This document shows, piece by piece, positions 1-8,049 of a DNA stretch of 10,335 bases. A program made the translations under genes and the position numbers. How positions within the stretch are numbered: position 1 is the first letter of the stretch; every line of letters starts with the position of its first letter. The stretch is from assembly GCA_900556625.1 (NCBI GenBank), contig USPQ01000100.1, positions 1 through 10,335 of the forward strand, read 5' to 3'. The DNA comes from an uncultured Bacteroides sp. GTDB taxonomy: Bacteria > Bacteroidota > Bacteroidia > Bacteroidales > Bacteroidaceae. The notes under the pieces are model-generated. The model was not told the DNA's origin. It saw only the letters and a list, made by a program, of their open reading frames with translations, and did no database searches.

Positions 1-16
1 CTCGTAATAGCGGGCA

Positions 17-47
17 CAAAGATACGGCTTTTCTTTTGATTGACAAA
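17..47 (-). promoter_or_regulatory. Bacteroides-type promoter directed leftward out of the window
   Basis: Read on the minus strand, TTTG (plus-strand 44-47) is followed by exactly 19 bases and then TATCTTTG (plus-strand 17-24). This matches the Bacteroides primary sigma-factor consensus, TTTG at -33 and TAnnTTTG at -7. It lies just after the stop codon of the antiporter gene and points the same way, so it should start a separate transcript for a gene left of position 1. That gene is outside the window and cannot be named. Confidence 0.7.
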
Positions 48-62
48 CATTTCGCTATTTTT

Positions 63-1364
63 TTACGAATATCGTTTAGGGTAGCGGAATAGGATGGCTA
101 GCAATGCGCAGGCTCCCATTGTAAAAGGATAATAGAGATTACCGATGATACTGATAGGGGAAATATTGGCAAGTCCTGCAGCTATCAACATTTGAGCACC
201 GTATGGAATAATGCCCTGTATCAGGCAGGAGAAGGTGTCGAGAATACTGGCGGTCTTCCTCCGGTCGAGATGGAATTTCCGGGCGATATCTCTTGCTATC
301 GGTCCTGTTGTTATGATGGCAATAGTATTGTTGGCGGTACACAGATTGGCGATACTTACCAAAGCGGCAATGCTTAGTTCCGCACCCCGCTTGCCGTTGA
401 CGTGGCGGGTAAGTTTCCGGATAATAAAATCAATGCCTCCATTGTAGCGGATTGTTTCCAACATTCCTCCTGCCAGTAGGGTGATGATGATTAATTCTCC
501 CATTCCCGTTATTCCTGTTCCCATAGCTCCGAACCAGTCGAATATTCCGAAACTTCCGGTGGCAATGCCGATAATGCCACTTGTCAGGATACCTATAATT
601 AATACAAGCATCACATTCATTCCGGCAACGGCTGTTCCTAATACTATTATATAAGGTATCACTTTTATCCATTCGATCGTTTGGATCTGAGTGGGGGCGG
701 TGATGGATAATCCTTGAAAGATATAAATGCCCAATACGATGATGGCTGCCGGGACAACGATCATGGAGTTTATCCGGAACTTGTCACGCATGACGCATTC
801 CTGTGTTTTCGTAGATGCGATAGTAGTGTCGGATATAAATGATAGGTTATCTCCGAAGAAAGAACCGCCGACTACCACTGCCACCATGAAAGGAAGCGCT
901 ATTTCCGTTTTTTCTGCTAGCCCCACAGCTACAGGGGTGAGGGCTACGATAGTACCCACGCTAGTTCCGATAGACAGGGAGATAAAACAAGCTGCAATAA
1001 ATATACCGGCTAGCAGCAGGTTATCCGGAAGAATATGTAATGTCAGATTGACGGTGGCGTCAATCGCTCCCATCTGTTTGGCACTGTGTGCAAAGGCTCC
1101 GGCAAGAATAAATATCCATATCATCAGTAGGATATTCTTGTTAGTGGCTCCTACGGAAAACTGGTAAATACGTTGATCGAGCTTCAATCCTTTGGTGATA
1201 GCGATTGCATAGCAGGAGGAGACCAGAAAGGCCACTGTAATAGGCACTTTATAAAAGTCGTTGACCAGGATAGATGTTACCAAATAGAGGCATAAGAATA
1301 CAAGCAAAGGACTTAATGCCCACCAACTTCCCGTCCGGTCTTTATGTTTTTTTTCTTCAGTCAT
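63..1364 (-). CDS. NhaC-family Na+/H+ antiporter
   Basis: This is a 433-residue polytopic inner-membrane protein with roughly eleven hydrophobic segments. It is expected to exchange cytoplasmic sodium for protons, or a similar cation or organic-acid exchange, and so help with sodium and pH homeostasis. The recognisable NhaC-family signature is the block at residues 166-188, GGSFFGDNLSFISDT followed by TIASTKTQ. It is preceded by the small-residue stretch SIGTSVGTIVALTP at 131-144. The length suits the family. The chosen ATG is followed by a charged, lysine-rich cytoplasmic N-terminus and then the first membrane helix at about 15-34. A TATCTTTG box lies about 30 bases upstream. The gene is divergent from the efflux cluster, with 196 bases between the start codons. 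The family also contains malate/lactate exchangers such as MleN, so the true substrate is uncertain, but the family call is firm. Confidence 0.9.
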   Translation of the reverse strand: MTEEKKHKDRTGSWWALSPLLVFLCLYLVTSILVNDFYKVPITVAFLVSSCYAIAITKGLKLDQRIYQFSVGATNKNILLMIWIFILAGAFAHSAKQMGAIDATVNLTLHILPDNLLLAGIFIAACFISLSIGTSVGTIVALTPVAVGLAEKTEIALPFMVAVVVGGSFFGDNLSFISDTTIASTKTQECVMRDKFRINSMIVVPAAIIVLGIYIFQGLSITAPTQIQTIEWIKVIPYIIVLGTAVAGMNVMLVLIIGILTSGIIGIATGSFGIFDWFGAMGTGITGMGELIIITLLAGGMLETIRYNGGIDFIIRKLTRHVNGKRGAELSIAALVSIANLCTANNTIAIITTGPIARDIARKFHLDRRKTASILDTFSCLIQGIIPYGAQMLIAAGLANISPISIIGNLYYPFTMGACALLAILFRYPKRYS

Positions 1365-1394
1365 AAATTAATATTGCAGTATTTATTTGAGCTG

Positions 1395-1428
1395 CAAAGA
1401 TAGTAATGAAACATATAAGTACGATAAA
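1395..1428 (-). promoter_or_regulatory. Probable promoter of the antiporter gene
   Basis: The minus strand carries a perfect TATCTTTG (-7 element, plus-strand 1395-1402) 30 bases before the antiporter start codon, giving a leader of roughly 25 bases. The -33 element is weak: the best candidate is TTTA at 1425-1428, spaced 22 bases away rather than the usual 19-21. The call rests mainly on the exact -7 box and its position. Confidence 0.55.
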
Positions 1429-1510
1429 AGGCTCAATATTTCATCTCTTCTTTTTCTGTTTCATCCCTGCCTTTTCCGTCTCAGAAACTTTAAAACGGCT
1501 GCTTTTTCTT

Positions 1511-1530
1511 TTTTCGTCTATTTTCGTGTC
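1511..1530 (+). promoter_or_regulatory. Candidate control element upstream of the efflux cluster
   Basis: Two tandem decamers share TTTTCGT (1511-1517 and 1521-1527) and lie about 30-50 bases before the adaptor start codon. TATTTTCG at 1519-1526 differs from the TAnnTTTG -7 consensus at one base, but no matching -33 TTTG is found at 19-21 bases. The region before it, about 1442-1482, is almost all pyrimidine. An efflux promoter must lie in 1365-1560 if the cluster has its own transcript. This is the best candidate visible, and it is weak. Confidence 0.25.
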
Positions 1531-1560
1531 GTTGATAACATAATTTATTTTTAGAACAGA

Positions 1561-2625
1561 ATGACAACGACTAGATTCTCATTATGTATTTTTTGCCTTT
1601 GCCTGTTTGCTTCCTGTGGAAGAGGAGAACAAAAGGCGGATGAACCGATACGGGTGAAAGTGGCAGAGGCGGAAACTTTGGTTCCTTCTTCGGAACGCGA
1701 GTTTTCGTTTATTTCAAAACCTTTTAAAGAGACGGAGCTTTCTTTCAGAGTTGGCGGACCGATTGACCGTTTTGAAGTATATGCCGGGAATTTTTATCAT
1801 CGTGGAGATATCATTGCAGAAATAGATTCCCGTGATTTCCGTATCCGAAAAGAACGCGCGGAAGCTGTTTACAATCAGGCGAAAGCAGAGTTTGAACGGG
1901 TAAAGGCGCTGTATGAAAAAGATAACCTATCGGCCAGTGCTTATGAAAAAGCGCGTGCTGACTACACTTCAGCCAAGACAGCTTTTGAGACGGCGACGAA
2001 TGAATTGGACGATACCCGGTTGATTGCTCCTTTCGATGGATATGTAGGAGAAGTCTATATCGAGAAGTTTCAGGATGTAAAAGCTACTCAGCCGGTGGTG
2101 TCTTTTATTGATATTACCCAACTGAAAATAGAAGCCTATGTCACACAGGACATAGCGCTTCAGGCAGAAAAAATAAAGGAAGTGGGTGTCCGTTTTGATG
2201 TCTGTACAGAGGAAGTATATTCGGCAAAAGTAGTGGAGGTTTCCAAAAGCACTACCCGGAATAATCTGTCTTTCTTGCTGACGGCATTGCTACCGAATAA
2301 ACAGGGAAAATGGCCTGCCGGTATTTCGGGAAAGATGTTGTTAGACTTTCCGGCTTCTTCATCTGTCGCAATGGTGACTGTACCTCAAACTGCCCTTAGT
2401 TACCGGCCTACTGAAGGGGATTATGTCTGGACAGTGGACAATGCTACGAGAAAAGTATCAAAGAAGAAGGTGATATTGGGTGAGTTACTCCCGAATGGAA
2501 AAGTCGAAGTAAAAGGTGGATTGCAGGCGGGAGAAACGGTGGCTGTCAGCAAACTGCGTTTCCTGTCGGAAGGGACTCCGGTAGAAATAATGAATCGGGA
2601 AATGCCGGTAACTGCTCAAAAGTAA
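1561..2625 (+). CDS. RND efflux periplasmic adaptor (membrane fusion) lipoprotein
   Basis: This 354-residue HlyD/AcrA-type adaptor should bridge the inner-membrane pump and the outer-membrane channel encoded by the next two genes. The N-terminus is a lipoprotein signal ending in LFASC, so Cys19 is the probable lipidated residue, and the mature protein is membrane-anchored in the periplasm. The two halves of the lipoyl-like domain are at about 58-92 (with GGPIDRF...GD.I..IDSRDF) and 152-184 (LIAPFDGYVGEVYIE). They flank an alpha-helical hairpin at about 93-150 rich in Ala, Glu and Lys. A beta-barrel domain follows (about 188-265) and then a membrane-proximal domain with VPQTALS and a GLQAGETV motif (about 273-340). 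The length and domain order are normal for the family. The stop codon is 9 bases from the pump start, so co-translation is likely. The substrate cannot be read from the sequence. Confidence 0.92.
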   Translation: MTTTRFSLCIFCLCLFASCGRGEQKADEPIRVKVAEAETLVPSSEREFSFISKPFKETELSFRVGGPIDRFEVYAGNFYHRGDIIAEIDSRDFRIRKERAEAVYNQAKAEFERVKALYEKDNLSASAYEKARADYTSAKTAFETATNELDDTRLIAPFDGYVGEVYIEKFQDVKATQPVVSFIDITQLKIEAYVTQDIALQAEKIKEVGVRFDVCTEEVYSAKVVEVSKSTTRNNLSFLLTALLPNKQGKWPAGISGKMLLDFPASSSVAMVTVPQTALSYRPTEGDYVWTVDNATRKVSKKKVILGELLPNGKVEVKGGLQAGETVAVSKLRFLSEGTPVEIMNREMPVTAQK

Positions 2626-2634
2626 GAGGAAAGT

Positions 2635-5600
2635 ATGAAACTCGTTAAATATTTCTTGCAGAAGAAGTCGGTGACTATTCTGCTATTGCTACTGGTATTG
2701 GGGGGTGGACTGTTCTCCTATGTTAAGATGGGAAAGCTGGAAGATGCTCCGTTTACTATCAAACAAGCATTGGTGCTGACGCCTTATCCGGGGGCTTCGC
2801 CTTCCGAAGTTCAATCACAGGTGACGGATGTATTGGAGGAATCTATACAGTCATTGGGGGAACTGTATTATCTTAAAACTGAAAATCGTGCGGGACTTTC
2901 TAAAATAACAGTCTATGTAAAGAAAGAAATCCGTGCGGACGAGATGCAACAACTTTGGGACAAACTGCGTCGAAAAGTCAATGATGTGCAATCTAAATTG
3001 CCTGCCGGTGCAGGTCCGTCGGTGGTAAACGATGATTTTGGCGATGTGCTGGGAGTCTTTTACGGACTGACCGGAGAAGGATACTCATATCGGGAACTCG
3101 AAGATCAGGCGAAACTGATTAAAAATGAGGTGCTGAAGGTGAAAGACGTTGCAAAAGTGGAAATCTACGGCGTGCAATCTCCTACGATTGATGTAATCCT
3201 CAGTCCCTCCGTCATGGCGAGAAGTGGTATTACTACGGCTGATATTTCCCGTGCCTTTGAAGCTCAGAACCGGGTGGTGGATGCCGGAGGTATCGACACG
3301 GAAGTCAACAGAATACGTATCGAGTCTACCGGAAACTTCTATTCGTTGGATGATATTCGGAATTTGACTATTGTATCCCGTACAGGAGAACATTTCCGAT
3401 TGGCGGATATTGCTGAAATAAAAGAAAGTTATCAGACTCCGCCTAGCAATAAAATGCGGATTGACGGAAAACCGGCGATAGGAATTGCTATTTCCACTGT
3501 ACCCACAGGCAATGTAGTCGATATGGCAGATGCGGTCAAAGTGGAGATAAAACAATTTTCGGAGACAATGCCCGAAGGTTTTGAGTTGCAGTCAATTTAT
3601 GATCAAGGATATGAATCCGCTGTAGCGAATAAGGGATTTATCTTGAATCTGATTGTTTCCGTAGTGACGGTCGTTGCTATCCTGTTGTTCTTTATAGGGG
3701 TCAAAAATGGTATTCTGATTGGTAGCGGATTAGTGTTTTCTATCTTTGCCACATTGATAGTCATGCTGGTGCAAGGAATAGCTTTGCAGCGTATGTCATT
3801 GGCGGCTATCATCATTGCTATGGGAATGTTGGTGGACAATGCTATCGTAGTTTCCGATTCGGCATTGGTCAATATGCAGCGTGGAATGCGTAAACGGATA
3901 GCTATATTGAGAGCCTGTTCTTCGACTGCATTGCCGCTACTGGCAGCTACTGTGATTGCGATTCTGACTTTTTTACCAATATATTATTCGCCGCATATTA
4001 CCGGCGAGTTATTGTCATCCTTAGTTGTAGTTATCGGCGTTTCGCTGATGTTCAGTTGGGTCTTTGCGCTGACACAAACACCTTTCTTTATTCAGGAGTT
4101 TGTTCGTCGGCCAAGACCCGACGAACTAAAGACGGCACTTTTTTCAGGTAAATATTACGATAAGTTCCGCTCTTCTTTGGGATGGGTAATTCATCACAGG
4201 TATGCTACTGTAGGATGTATGGTTATATTGTTGGTGTTGTCCGCCTGGAGTTTTAAATTTATCCCGAAAGTATTTGTGCCGGCATTGGATAAACAATATT
4301 TCACGCTTGATATGTGGTTGCCCGAAGGGACACAGATAGAAGAAACGGATAAAATGGCGACAGAGATGGCGGACTTTATTCGCGGACAAGAAGAAGCGGA
4401 AATGGTATCTACCTATATAGGGAGGACACCTCCGCGTTATTACTTGTCTAATGTGGCTTTCGGACCTCAATCCAATTATGCGCAGATATTAGTGAAGTGC
4501 AAGACTTCGAAACTTTCCCGCCAATTACAAGCACGCTTACAAGATTCAATTTCGATCAAGTATCCCGAACCTCTGATTAAAGTGAATAATTTTGAATTGA
4601 GTCCATTGACGGAAGCGGTTATTGAAGCTCGTTTTCTCGGACCAGACCCGGCCGTACTCGATTCGCTGGTAGGTCAGGCGATAGAGGTGATGCGACGGAA
4701 TCCTAAAGTAGCGGATGCGCGAAATGAGTGGGGAAATATGGCAATGGTTATCCGTCCGGTTTATGATCCGGTGAAAGCCGGAGCTTTGGGGATTACGAAA
4801 GCGGCTATGATGGAGTCAGTGAAATCTATTAATGACGGCTTGCCTGTAGGCATTTATCGGGATGATGAGAAGAAAGTTCCCGTACTTCTGAAATCGGGTA
4901 ATGTGAACATCACCGATGTACATTCCTTAGGCGACTTCTCTATCTGGAACGGTGAAAGGTCGGCTCCGCTTTCACAAGTGACGGAACGTATAGAAACGAC
5001 TTGGGAATTTCCACAGATACGGACTTACAACCGTCAGCTTTCGATGGCTGCCATGTGTGGCGTGAAGCCGGGACATACAATGGCGGAAGTACACGGAGAA
5101 ATCAGGGAAGAGATTGAGAAAATGCAACTCCCTGAGGGATATACTTTCTTCTGGGATGCGCAATATAAGGACCAGGGAGAAGCGATGCAGGCCATTGCTA
5201 AATATTTCCCGTTGGCATTCCTTGCACTGGTGCTTATTCTGGTTGCTTTGTTCGGCAATTTCCGTGAACCGATTATTATCATCTGCATCTTGCCGCTGTC
5301 GCTCATTGGTATTGCTGTGGGGATGTTGCTGACGGGATTTGACTTCGGTTTCTTTCCGATAGCCGGCTGGCTGGGACTTCTCGGAATGATTATAAAGAAT
5401 GTGATTGTACTGATTGACGAAATAAATGTGCAACATCGGAGTGGTATTGATCTATATACTTCTATTGTTGAGGCTACGGTTTCCCGAACCCGTCCGGTAT
5501 TGATGGCGGCTACGACGACGATTTTTGGTATGGTACCGCTGTTGTTTGATGTCGCATTCGGCGGTATGGCTGCCACTATTATCTTCGGACTTACATTTGC

Positions 5601-5667
5601 TACGGGACTGACTTTGTTTGTCACCCCTGCATTGTATGCTATGTTCTACAAAGTAAAAGGAAAATAA
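2635..5667 (+). CDS. RND-family efflux transporter permease (AcrB-like, HAE type)
   Basis: This 1010-residue inner-membrane pump is driven by the proton gradient and extrudes hydrophobic or amphiphilic compounds through the adaptor and TolC-like channel. It has the classic duplicated layout. TM1 is at about 12-30, a large periplasmic loop at 31-332, and TM2-TM6 at about 333-485. TM7 is at about 522-540, a second loop at 541-853, and TM8-TM12 at about 855-1004. The relay motif in TM4 is MGMLVDNAIVV, with Asp401 kept and Asn402 where AcrB has a second Asp. TM10 carries Lys921 in GMIIKNVIVLIDE, matching the AcrB relay lysine. This favours the drug-type HAE branch over the metal-type CusA branch. 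A purine-rich AGAGGA lies just upstream of the start, in the 9-base gap after the adaptor gene, and only two bases separate the stop codon from the channel gene. The transported compound is unknown; antibiotic, bile-salt or lipid export are all possible. Confidence 0.93.
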   Translation: MKLVKYFLQKKSVTILLLLLVLGGGLFSYVKMGKLEDAPFTIKQALVLTPYPGASPSEVQSQVTDVLEESIQSLGELYYLKTENRAGLSKITVYVKKEIRADEMQQLWDKLRRKVNDVQSKLPAGAGPSVVNDDFGDVLGVFYGLTGEGYSYRELEDQAKLIKNEVLKVKDVAKVEIYGVQSPTIDVILSPSVMARSGITTADISRAFEAQNRVVDAGGIDTEVNRIRIESTGNFYSLDDIRNLTIVSRTGEHFRLADIAEIKESYQTPPSNKMRIDGKPAIGIAISTVPTGNVVDMADAVKVEIKQFSETMPEGFELQSIYDQGYESAVANKGFILNLIVSVVTVVAILLFFIGVKNGILIGSGLVFSIFATLIVMLVQGIALQRMSLAAIIIAMGMLVDNAIVVSDSALVNMQRGMRKRIAILRACSSTALPLLAATVIAILTFLPIYYSPHITGELLSSLVVVIGVSLMFSWVFALTQTPFFIQEFVRRPRPDELKTALFSGKYYDKFRSSLGWVIHHRYATVGCMVILLVLSAWSFKFIPKVFVPALDKQYFTLDMWLPEGTQIEETDKMATEMADFIRGQEEAEMVSTYIGRTPPRYYLSNVAFGPQSNYAQILVKCKTSKLSRQLQARLQDSISIKYPEPLIKVNNFELSPLTEAVIEARFLGPDPAVLDSLVGQAIEVMRRNPKVADARNEWGNMAMVIRPVYDPVKAGALGITKAAMMESVKSINDGLPVGIYRDDEKKVPVLLKSGNVNITDVHSLGDFSIWNGERSAPLSQVTERIETTWEFPQIRTYNRQLSMAAMCGVKPGHTMAEVHGEIREEIEKMQLPEGYTFFWDAQYKDQGEAMQAIAKYFPLAFLALVLILVALFGNFREPIIIICILPLSLIGIAVGMLLTGFDFGFFPIAGWLGLLGMIIKNVIVLIDEINVQHRSGIDLYTSIVEATVSRTRPVLMAATTTIFGMVPLLFDVAFGGMAATIIFGLTFATGLTLFVTPALYAMFYKVKGK

Positions 5668-5669
5668 AA

Positions 5670-6974
5670 ATGAAAAAGAGAATATTTTATCCGTTATTCT
5701 GCTGTTGCGCTTTTCTGTCTTTACCTCTTATGGCGCAACAAAGTCCCTTGTTGGAGAAATACCGGATGATGGCATTGGATTATAATCATGATTTGAAAGC
5801 GGCTGAAAAGAATATTGCCGCTAGTGTGGAGATAGAGAAATCGGCAAAAGCGGATTTGAAACCCAAACTTTCGGGAGCTGCGAACTTTCAATATACAGGC
5901 AACCCGTTGGAGTTGACTTTGGATGCCCCTTCTATCGGATTGTCGAAGACGGTGGAAGGAAAGCAATTGAATTATGGAGGCTCTCTTTCTCTTTTGCAAC
6001 CGATTTATACGGGCGGACGTGTATTGGAGTCTATCCGTATGGCGAAACATCAACAATCATTGGCAAGCAATCAGGCGGAGGTACTGAATGACGCAGTCTG
6101 TTATCAGACGGATATGCAATATTGGAGTGCTGTAGCGCGACAGGAGGTTGTATCTGTTGCCGAAGATTTTCGTAATTCGATAGCAGCTTTGGTAAAGACC
6201 ATCAAAGAAAGGGTGGAAGTGGGGCTTGTAGATCCGCAGGATTTATTAATGGCGGAGGTGAAACTGAATGAAGCGGAGTATCAATTGCTACAGGCGCAAA
6301 GTAACTTCGAGACAGGTAGAATGGCACTGAACTCTATGATCGGAGTCCGATTGGAAAATGCGACGGAACTGGATGATCAGATACCGATGGTCGTTATTGA
6401 AGATTCTGTCTGGTTGTCTACAGGTGCGGAACGTCCTGAAATCCGGATGGCCTATGACCGGATCCGTATAGCGGAGAGTACGAAGAAACTGAATGATTCA
6501 CAGTTTAAGCCGCAGTTTTATGTGGGAATAGATGGTAGCTATTCTTCTCCCGGCTATAATTTCAAGAAAGATTTAGACCCCAATTACGCTGTTTATGCTA
6601 AAGTGTCCGTCCCTATCTTCGAATGGGGAAAGCGGAAAAGTGAGAAGCGTGCGTCGTCCTTTCGTGTCGGTATGGCAGAAGATAATCTGAATAAGGTGAT
6701 GGATCAGGTTGAACTGGAGATAGGTGTAGCACGGAAAGCTTTGTCGCAAGCTATCGAGCGTGTTCGCTTGAGTGAAAGTTCATTGGCAAAAGCAGAGGAA
6801 AATGAAGCGAAAGCTGTGGAACGCTATAATGAGGGTAAGGTGTCTGTGGTGGAAGTAATTGATGCGCAGACTTACCGGCAAACCTCGCAGGTAAACTATG
6901 TGCAGGCCAAAGCTGCCGCTCAGGGACATTATTCGGAATTAATAAAAGCTCTTCATGGCTATGATTATCGGTAA
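5670..6974 (+). CDS. TolC-family outer-membrane efflux channel
   Basis: This 434-residue TolC-like protein is the exit duct of the tripartite pump. It begins with a Sec signal peptide (lysines at 2-3, a hydrophobic core, and likely cleavage near residue 22 after LMA) and has no lipobox. The mature chain shows the internal duplication typical of the family. The first half is at about 25-225, with the strand motif SLSLLQPIYTGG at 105-115 and the helical segment VGLVDPQDLLMAEVKLNEAE. The second half is at about 250-430, with VSVPIFEWGKRKSEK at 312-326 and YNEGKVSVVEVIDAQTY at 386-402. Long Ala/Glu/Lys/Gln helices that would form the periplasmic tunnel surround these motifs. It starts two bases after the pump stop codon, and its own stop is 16 bases before the kinase gene. 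Length and architecture are normal. Confidence 0.92.
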   Translation: MKKRIFYPLFCCCAFLSLPLMAQQSPLLEKYRMMALDYNHDLKAAEKNIAASVEIEKSAKADLKPKLSGAANFQYTGNPLELTLDAPSIGLSKTVEGKQLNYGGSLSLLQPIYTGGRVLESIRMAKHQQSLASNQAEVLNDAVCYQTDMQYWSAVARQEVVSVAEDFRNSIAALVKTIKERVEVGLVDPQDLLMAEVKLNEAEYQLLQAQSNFETGRMALNSMIGVRLENATELDDQIPMVVIEDSVWLSTGAERPEIRMAYDRIRIAESTKKLNDSQFKPQFYVGIDGSYSSPGYNFKKDLDPNYAVYAKVSVPIFEWGKRKSEKRASSFRVGMAEDNLNKVMDQVELEIGVARKALSQAIERVRLSESSLAKAEENEAKAVERYNEGKVSVVEVIDAQTYRQTSQVNYVQAKAAAQGHYSELIKALHGYDYR

Positions 6975-6981
6975 AAAACAG

Positions 6982-6989
6982 TAACTTTG
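6982..6989 (+). promoter_or_regulatory. Possible internal -7 promoter element before the kinase gene
   Basis: TAACTTTG fits TAnnTTTG exactly and ends one base before the first ATG of the sensor kinase. No clear TTTG lies 19-21 bases upstream. If used, the transcript would begin at or just after the ATG at 6991, so translation would have to start at the in-frame ATG at 7012. It could give the two-component genes some expression independent of the pump, or it could be chance. Confidence 0.3.
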
Positions 6990-6990
6990 T

Positions 6991-8049
6991 ATGAAAAGAA
7001 CTGCCAATATTATGAATGTGAAGTTTAATACCTTATTCTATACCGCATTATTTTCAGGATTGGGAGTGTTCTCTTTTCTGTTGCTGATCAATTATGCCGC
7101 CTTTCCCGATAAGGTTGCCGATATTTTTCATTCTGTCGGTACATTGGCTTTCTTTGTGCTGGCATTCAACGTGTTGGGATATGCGACGATGCGGTTGAGT
7201 ACGTGGGTGGATAATCAGTATGCACTGAATCTGCATCGTCGCTGGAAATTGATATCTGTCTATGTCGTTGTGATGGGGATGTTCTTCCTGTTGAATTACG
7301 GTTTGCTGGTAACAGCCAAACTGCTGGCCGGAGCTTCCCATCCGTTCATGTTTCCCAATGGAGGGTGGCGGATTCTGATTACGGTATGGCTGGTGGAACT
7401 GGTCATTCTAGGTTTGCTGTTGGCCAACCGTTCCATACGGAATGCCTTGAAACTGCAACAGGAAGCGGCTGCCTTACAAAAAGAAAATAATACGGCACGT
7501 TACACAGCCTTACAGAATCAGTTGAATCCTCATTTTCTGTTTAACAGTCTGAATACATTGATTTCTGAAATTCGTTACAATCCCGCTAATGCGGAATTGT
7601 TCACCCAACATCTTTCCGACGTATACCGTTATACGCTCCAATGCCAAAACCAACGGCTGACAACCTTACGGGAGGAGTTGGACTTTTTGAATTCTTATGT
7701 CTTTCTACATCGGGTGCGGTTGGGGGATTGTATTTATATTGATAATCGTATTCCGGAGTCTTGTCTGGGATGCCAACTTCCACCACTGACTATACAGCTG
7801 CTCGCTGAAAATGTGATAAAACATAATGTTATCCACATGGGAAAGCCGATGACGATTAAACTTATCTATATGGAAAAGGAAAAAGAGCTGGTTGTTAGAA
7901 ACCGGATACAGGCGAAAAAAAGTGCAACAGCTTTCGGTACGGGATTGAAGAATCTTTCTGTCCGGTATAAATTGTTGTGCGGTCGTGATATTGTGATAGA
8001 AAATGATTCGCAAGAGTTTACTGTAAAAATACCTTTGCTCTATGAATAA
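6991..8049 (+). CDS. LytS/YehU-type membrane sensor histidine kinase
   Basis: This 352-residue sensor kinase should autophosphorylate on histidine and pass the phosphate to the regulator encoded next. There are four predicted membrane helices, at about 15-35, 48-66, 86-112 and 126-146, with only short loops. No separate periplasmic sensor domain is present, which suggests sensing within or at the membrane. A helical linker follows (about 147-172). Next comes the His_kinase domain of the LytS family, ALQNQLNPHFLFNSLNTL, with His181 as the probable phosphorylation site. The ATP-binding domain has an N box with Asn274 in LLAENVIKHN and a glycine motif GTGLKNLSVRY at 316-326. The ATG at 6991 gives the full frame. 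The ATG at 7012 (residue 8) is equally plausible and would suit a transcript starting from the TAACTTTG box. The gene overlaps the regulator by 8 bases. The signal and any control of the pump are inferred from position. Confidence 0.9.
   Translation: MKRTANIMNVKFNTLFYTALFSGLGVFSFLLLINYAAFPDKVADIFHSVGTLAFFVLAFNVLGYATMRLSTWVDNQYALNLHRRWKLISVYVVVMGMFFLLNYGLLVTAKLLAGASHPFMFPNGGWRILITVWLVELVILGLLLANRSIRNALKLQQEAAALQKENNTARYTALQNQLNPHFLFNSLNTLISEIRYNPANAELFTQHLSDVYRYTLQCQNQRLTTLREELDFLNSYVFLHRVRLGDCIYIDNRIPESCLGCQLPPLTIQLLAENVIKHNVIHMGKPMTIKLIYMEKEKELVVRNRIQAKKSATAFGTGLKNLSVRYKLLCGRDIVIENDSQEFTVKIPLLYE

Noticed and set aside
727..1167. A 146-codon open frame on the plus strand inside the antiporter gene
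   Set aside because: It lies opposite a clear NhaC-family coding frame, has no recognisable domain and is a codon-bias shadow.
5034..5624. A 196-codon open frame on the minus strand inside the pump gene
   Set aside because: It is antisense to conserved RND transmembrane segments. Its composition (many Ser, Thr, Pro and Ile) is that of a mirror frame.
2635..5667. Heavy-metal (CusA/CzcA-type) RND pump
   Set aside because: The TM4 motif is LVDNAIVV and TM10 keeps the AcrB-type Lys921, which favours the HAE drug-type branch. No metal-binding Met or His clusters stand out in the adaptor.
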